Part shown: one piece after another, positions 60,001-64,000 of the stretch
Position numbering within the stretch: position 1 is the first letter of the stretch
How the letters are laid out: each line of letters begins with the position of its first letter
NCBI GenBank assembly: GCA_947034885.2
Contig: OX344751.2
Location: forward strand, 45,909,082 to 45,973,081
Source: Thuidium tamariscinum
Taxonomy: Eukaryota; Streptophyta; Bryopsida; Hypnales; Thuidiaceae
Length of the DNA stretch: 64,000 nt
Direction of reading: 5' to 3'
Made by a program: the position numbers and the translations under genes
The notes under the pieces: generated by a model
The model's database searches: none
The model's input: the letters and a program-made list of their open reading frames with translations, nothing else
What the model was told of the DNA's origin: nothing

Positions 60001-63000
60001 TATCAAGTCAGTCATATTCAACAAAAATTTCAAGTTCAAAGAGTTAATGCTTCAAAAGTTATAGCTCATGACAACTCTGTCACTCAAAGTGTGACGCCAA
60101 ATAGTACAAGTCTTTCTTGCATTCACCCATCGAGACTTTGAAATTCTATTTGTGGGTTATTTAGTATTTTCAATGGGAATTTGGGACTTAGAATCGTGCT
60201 TCCAAATAGAAAGTAAGGAGAAAAATCTTACAATCAAAGTCGAAGACCCTATTGGGCTATTGCATTTGTGTCGTAGGTCTCATGAATGCAATAAATACAA
60301 TTAACTTCTTGTTGAACACTTTGTATGCAAAACAAAAAGTTTGCGCAATTTACTTTAGTCTTCCATGTGCACACGATGCTTAGAAGTGGGATGTGGTGCC
60401 TTTCAAGGTTGGAAGGAACTTTAGATTTCAAAAGTGGAAAAAGGCACAAATGGAATAGATGTAGAATTCTACAACACCAAAAAAAATAGGAGAAGGTGTG
60501 CCTAACTTACCTATCTTGCTTTTGTGAATAAAGACCTTGAGACAATGTACTCAACAACCTGGCTTTGTCCAATGTAGAATTGCAAGACTTTCTAGGATCA
60601 GCAAAGGATGTGAAATCAAACAACCCAATGCATGATGGATAGCTTTACTACATATTTGAAATCAACAATCTAGTGGGGCATAAAGTGATTAAGGTCCACC
60701 TTTGATTGGATAGACTCTATGAAGCAATGTTGCCACTAAATTGATTTAATTCAAACATAAGGCCTATGAAATAGATAATGTAAGAAAGAAGCTAGATGTC
60801 CATGTATACACAAAGTTACATGCCAATATACAACACTGATTTTATAGATGTGAACTCAAACCAAAACTCCTTTTGTTTCTTGCCACTTAGTTGAATTCTT
60901 GATCGTTTTGACTAAATCCCAGTCAACATGCAATTAGGCACATCAATCCAAGAATGTGCTCACTTATCAATTGAGACAAAGCAATCTCAGTCCTACCTTG
61001 ACTTGGGCTAAATTAACATCACTCTTGAATGCCTTCCTTACTTGAGCAATGCCATTGCATGTCCCTACAAAGAAAGTATACAAGGTATATTCCTAGTTCT
61101 AGTTTTACACCACTTGGTGATTTGTATCCTTTGAAATCTATTCTTTCAAGACACAACGTACTATTTTTCACTGCATTTCAAGGTACAATTACCAACCTAC
61201 TTGATTTCAAACAACATTTCAAGTTCTGTAGAATCATTGCAAATGTCATGTGATTAGACATTGTCATTGTGTTTGCTATGGCCCATAAACAAAGATATGA
61301 TTCCTAAAAGTTACTATACATTTTTAGAATGGTGATTTTCAATAAATTGGCAAATTTCTAGCAAAGTTTTGAACAATTCTACAAAAAGTTCAATCTAGAG
61401 CATTAGCTATCATATAACAACATTAGTTTGATCATTTTATTTTCTAGGTATTGGAAATTTGTCATTTTAATTAAAAAAGATTTATTCAAGACTCCTGAGC
61501 CTATAGCATTGCTATCGCTCTACATGAACAATGTGTTAAATTATTGCAAGCACAATTTTGGCACAATTAGCAATACTTACGCACCTCTAGAGATTAGACC
61601 TTACAAGTCTAAAGTATCTCTCTAGATCGCTCTCTACAATTCTAGGAAATCTAAAGAGCCTCCAATATTTCAGTGTTCGAAGAAACAAGCTCACGAGTTC
61701 CAATCTAGCATCTTACGGCTCATGAGTCTCACTTGGATAGACCTTGGTGCCAACATGTACATTTTGCTAATCCTCATGCATTGCTAATATTTTAAGTATT
61801 GTTTAATGCAATGAAGATGCTTGATTAATTACCTCAAAACCAAAGGTGCCCTTTCAAACAACATCAACAAGGTTTCACCACATGCTAACCCTAGGCATCA
61901 TATTATAGATTCAAGACAGTTGAAGGCGTACTCTAGAAGATTGATTCACAACAATAAAAGAGCAACCAAAAACGCAATCTAAATTGTCAAGAAATAACAA
62001 GACAAAATTTGTTGATTGTAGGTGGGAAGTAGCAACAAGGAAGTCTCAAGCACATATTCAAATGTTGAGAGTATGAACCACATACACTCAATAGTAAGAA
62101 CATGAGAGTCTTGTAGCTCATAGTCTCTAACTTCCTTGACACTCTAAACTTGCACCTTGTAAATCCTAGAGTATTCAATCAGAAACTAGATTACGAGAAT
62201 CGTTGGAATAAGCCATTGATGGCTAACATTCCCACCAATGTTTAGTGCAAGTAATGGAATAAAAACCAATGGTAAAACCAATGGTAAATGTCATGTATTA
62301 GTAGTTAAAGCCACTGTAGGTATCCTAAAGCCTAAAAGGCACTAAATGAATTAATGAAGTATACTTGGCACTAGGATAAGGAAAGGTGCTTGAGCCCTTG
62401 TGTGTGTTGTTGTTAGCTCCCTACCTCCTTTCCTAGTAGAGTACTATGAAATTAATAATAAAAATTTCTATTCTTTTATCCTGACTAATGTACCACTTAC
62501 AAGGTAACTTTTTCAAACTTTTGGACAAATAGAGGTATAAATGACTTGTCTACAATGACTGCAGTACCAACAAGAACTGCAAAATAGTCATATTGTAGTC
62601 ATTGTTGTTAGTGTAGTCATCATAGTGAAGTTGTTTATACCTCCATTTTCTTGTAGTGTAAATAAATATAAAATGGGATATTTTAGGACTACTGCATTTT
62701 CTAATGGAGCCTAATATTCCATATCCTATAGTACTTTAAAGAATTCTAGTGACATTTTATACACCCTATAGTACAAATAATCCATTTATAAATTTTTGCC
62801 CCCATGTTTTTAAAATACCCTATCATTTGTTTGTACGTATGTTCCTACTTCAACTACTCACTACCCTCCTTCCCAAGACAATTTTTGGTGTTCAATTGTT
62901 ATTATAATGACTTCCTCCAAGTATTTGACCAAAAGATTCATATGAATTTCATTTTGCATCAAAACTTTAAACTTAATAGAAAACATAAAACTAAATGTCT

Positions 63001-64000
63001 ACAAAATGAATTTTTAAAATTTTGATGGCCAACTTGCACATAAATGCATTAGTTTGAATTTTCAAGATTGGATTGAAATGTAAAAGAATTAATCTTTAAC
63101 AAAGTGAACATCCAATATTTGGAATTGGGCCCCAAACATTTTGAAGAATTTATTGCCAAATGGACAAAATTCATCCAAATTATATAATAAGAAAATGCTT
63201 CTTTCTACTCCAACTGTCCTACTAAAAACCTCCTAAAATCTTTCATATCATAGATTAATTGTATTTTTAGTCATTGTGCAAATAATACATGCATTCAAGA
63301 ACTAGTAACCCTTCTCTTGAATCTATGGAAGATGTTTAGCTTAGGTGTTGTCATTAAGGCACTCAATATGCATGTAAAAAATATTATATTCAAGCGTAGT
63401 TTGTAAATGACATCAGCTCAATCATTCTAGATAATTTAAAGGTTGGTAGAAAATGGGATTCTATTAACATGTTCCCCAACCTAAATATTCACAGCAAAGA
63501 AAGTTAGCCTACTTCATAAACAATCTTCATAGCATTCAAATAGACACTTAATCCATTGTCAACACTATTGTTTAATGAAGCAACAATTACAAATTGCTTC
63601 ATATGGGCAAGGCTAGGCCATTTAAATGCTTGTAGATCATTTTACTTGACCCATAAGGTTATTTGACATTGCAAATACTTACCCAACAATCAAAATAAAA
63701 AAGTAGAGCTTTTAAGTGGGTCAAAAATTGTGCTATATTTGGATTTCTTAGTGGAAGAGAGGCAATGCTTTCCAATGATGTGACTAACTTGATCACTTGA
63801 TACTTCATAATTTTTGTGCAAGACTTTCAATTTATCTATGTTGAAAAAGGCACAAAGAAAAACTTAACAAATTTTTTACTTCAAAAATTCAAACTTACAA
63901 TCCTTCCTTCTCAAAAACCTTCTTAGAGGTTAAACACAATTTTTTTATTACCTCCCATTTTCTAGAGTCCTAGATGTTGTATAGTTTAAGCACTTTCATT
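57035..64000. other. AT-rich DNA downstream; no supported gene
   Basis: The first few hundred bases are probably the 3' end of the preceding transcript. After about 57480 the sequence is AT-rich with short random frames and no family motif. A foldback sequence lies at 62520-62657. I see no other gene, RNA or complete element. Confidence 0.5.
62520..62657. repeat. Foldback sequence with one CACTA-like end
   Basis: AAATAGAGGTATAAATGACTT on the left is mirrored by TTGTTTATACCTCCATTTTC on the right, which continues to CTTGTAGTG, the complement of CACTACAAG. The left end lacks a clear CACTA and no duplication is visible, so it may be a degraded CACTA MITE. CTTACAAGG near 62492 could be the displaced left end. 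Confidence 0.45.

Overview
The window is nuclear DNA of a land plant. Two intact intron-containing genes, an SRR1-type protein and a chloroplast CCG-binding-protein-1-type protein, and one dead proteasome subunit gene (plant PBG1) are of plant type, and the transposons (CACTA with a Tnp2 transposase, hAT-type, LTR elements, foldback MITEs) are a typical plant mix. The few host genes are small, have short introns, and sit far apart in AT-rich, repeat-filled sequence. I cannot fix the lineage from sequence alone; a compact-gene, repeat-rich non-seed plant is a guess. There are no bacterial, organellar, CRISPR or rRNA features.

Layout. 1-20.7 kb is mostly a large CACTA transposon running off the left edge. 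Its Tnp2 transposase is on the minus strand (exon 1 8988-7651, exon 2 from 6686) and a decayed Transposase_24-type gene is on the plus strand (16.2-19.2 kb). A ~3.4 kb LTR-like element (called LTR-A here; 27-6010) lies inside Tnp2 exon 2 and is flanked by TACTC on both sides. LTR-A itself carries a second solo LTR (LTR-B; 2461-5000) flanked by ACGT. 20.7-25.7 kb is AT-rich with one MITE. 25.7-27.8 kb holds the intact two-exon SRR1-type gene (minus strand). 27.8-34 kb is a run of nested elements: an old foldback element, an ~840 bp MITE with 4-bp WTAA duplications, and a CACTA element with ATA duplications that contains a mariner-like MITE and a complete short LTR-B retrotransposon. 36-41 kb holds a broken hAT-type transposase gene interrupted by two MITEs, followed by a cluster of three hairpins. 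44.8-45.5 kb is a PBG1 pseudogene with its splice sites still visible. 45.5-50.0 kb is a triple nest: an hAT-like MITE with an 8-bp duplication contains a second LTR-A, inverted relative to the first, which contains a second copy of the WTAA MITE. 50.2-53 kb has a decayed unidentified gene start and the C-terminal part of an hAT-type transposase. 55.5-57.0 kb is the intact four-exon CCG-binding-protein-1-like gene (plus strand). The last 7 kb is AT-rich with no gene that I can support.

The genes do not form an operon or pathway cluster. Only two look functional for the host; the rest of the window records successive transposon insertions, and many insertion sites can be proved because an uninterrupted copy of the same target also lies in the window. 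The points most worth checking are the ACGT-flanked LTR-B family with its captured reading frame, the WTAA/CCCC-GGGG MITE family, the near-perfect triple hairpin, and the 64-bp CACTA element.
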